From positions 186,001 to 250,000 of the forward strand of contig NZ_BMIR01000003.1 of the NCBI RefSeq assembly GCF_014642655.1: a stretch of DNA of 64,000 bases. Direction: 5' to 3'. Source of the DNA: Pullulanibacillus camelliae (GTDB lineage Bacteria; Bacillota; Bacilli; Bacillales; Sporolactobacillaceae). Under the pieces are notes generated by a model. The model saw only the letters and a program-made list of their open reading frames with translations, had not been told where the DNA came from and did no database searches. Made by a program: the position numbers and the translations under genes. Positions within the stretch are counted from its first letter, which is position 1. Every line of letters starts with the position of its first letter. Below are positions 63,437 through 64,000 of this stretch, piece after piece.

Positions 63437-64000
63437 CACGATACAATTGATTCGCAAGCTTCAAGATGAGCCTGATAACGAGGAAGTGAAGTCAGCGCTT
63501 GTGATTCGTTATACCAATCTTGTCCATTCTTTAGCAAAAAGGTTCTCCAGAGACAGCTTGATTCAGGAAGATTTAATTCAGGTAGGTATGATAGGGCTGT
63601 TAGCATCATTGAGACGCTTTGATCCAGAACAGGGAAATCGTTTTGAATCATTTGCTATTCCGACTATCGTAGGAGAAATCAAACGATTTATTCGTGATAA
63701 AACTTGGAGCGTACATGTTCCGCGCCGAATTAAAGAGCTTGGCCCAAAAATCAAAAAAGCAGTGGATGAACTGACAAACCAATTAGGTCAATCACCAACT
63801 GTTGAACAAATCGCTCGCCATCTAGAAGTAGAGGAAGAAGATGTCCTTGAGACAATGGAGCTTGGGCGTAGCTATAATGCGGCGTCAGTTGATAGTAAAA
63901 TAGAAGCTGATTCAGAGGGTGGATCAGTGACGCTTTTGGATCTTATCGGCAGACAAGAACCAGGCTATGATCAGGTCGATGAAAAGCTGCTGATGGAAAA
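63390..64000 (+). CDS. sigB: general stress sigma factor SigB (5' part)
   Basis: The first about 203 codons; the gene runs off the right edge. Region 2 motifs: IQEDLIQVGMIGLL, GNRFESFAIPTIVGEIKRFI, DKTWSVHVPRRIKEL. GAGGTGG seven bases before ATG 63390 supports that start; ATG 63414 is an alternative matching the shorter B. subtilis form. Directs the general stress regulon. Confidence 0.95.
   Translation, partial: MPTGSNNHMTDQSEDDTIQLIRKLQDEPDNEEVKSALVIRYTNLVHSLAKRFSRDSLIQEDLIQVGMIGLLASLRRFDPEQGNRFESFAIPTIVGEIKRFIRDKTWSVHVPRRIKELGPKIKKAVDELTNQLGQSPTVEQIARHLEVEEEDVLETMELGRSYNAASVDSKIEADSEGGSVTLLDLIGRQEPGYDQVDEKLLME

Noticed and set aside
1-64000. CRISPR array, prophage, transposase or rRNA genes
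   Set aside because: No regularly spaced repeats, no integrase, capsid or transposase motifs and no rRNA sequence were found. The repeats A, B and C are dispersed, not arrayed.

Overview
The window is a chromosomal segment of a low-to-mid G+C, spore-forming member of the Bacillales (Bacillaceae or Sporolactobacillaceae type). The evidence is the complete rsb-sigB stress operon, sporulation genes (tlp, a Spo0E-like phosphatase, a SleL/YaaH cortex enzyme, ydcC), Rap-Phr and NprR-type peptide signalling genes, a bacterial NO synthase, a T-box leader, AGGAGG-type ribosome binding sites and many TTG/GTG starts. No phage, transposase or CRISPR array is visible. The species cannot be named from the sequence.

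Layout. 1-9.5 kb: end of an M3 oligopeptidase gene, a YjcD-like UvrD helicase, the ydbS-ydbT pair, a lysozyme-like protein, an AI-2E family permease and a LysM-GH18 spore enzyme. 9.5-14 kb: a Rap phosphatase overlapping a Phr precursor with a duplicated peptide, tpx, a PatB-type lyase, and tRNA-Pro and tRNA-Leu with a broken tRNA-Pro copy. 14-21.5 kb: NO synthase, an orphan tyrosine-type T-box, AroA(G), an NrtR-like NUDIX regulator with pncB, and a lipase-like hydrolase. 22-27 kb: copper (csoR-copA-copZ) and zinc/cobalt (czrA-czcD) homeostasis with recognisable operators. 27.8-35 kb: resA-ccdA, uppP, and a five-gene cassette (rmlA, GT2, wecD-like, SMR transporter, wecE-like) that looks like synthesis and flipping of undecaprenyl-linked 4-acetamido-4,6-dideoxyhexose; then tlp, a Spo0E-like gene and small proteins. 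36-46 kb: an LtaS-family polymerase divergent from an UgtP-like glycosyltransferase, a polysaccharide deacetylase, bdbD-bdbC, a 3D-domain wall protein with a WalR-like box, and an M50 protease. 47-53.7 kb: ferredoxin, an NprR-like receptor with its own small peptide gene facing an unknown protein, a type III PKS/methyltransferase pair, and the fused 3' remnants of citR and citA. 53.7-64 kb: rhomboid, acpS, nnr, ydcC, alr, ndoAI-ndoA, rsbR-S-T-U-V-W and the start of sigB, in the order known from Bacillus subtilis.

Two intergenic repeat families (here A, about 310 bp, and B, about 160 bp) recur through the window. They start almost always just after the U-tract of an intrinsic terminator, and both begin with a similar ATCAGAA-N-GTATAA end. 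A third family (C) is found around the tRNA genes and in the 27-29 kb gaps. Together they fill most gaps longer than 300 bp.

The most interesting leads are the two peptide-signalling cassettes (rap-phr with a silently diverged duplicate heptapeptide; NprR-like receptor with a 49-residue pro-peptide and a palindrome-rich divergent promoter region), the orphan T-box, the sugar-lipid cassette, the terminator-linked repeats and the citR/citA deletion scar.
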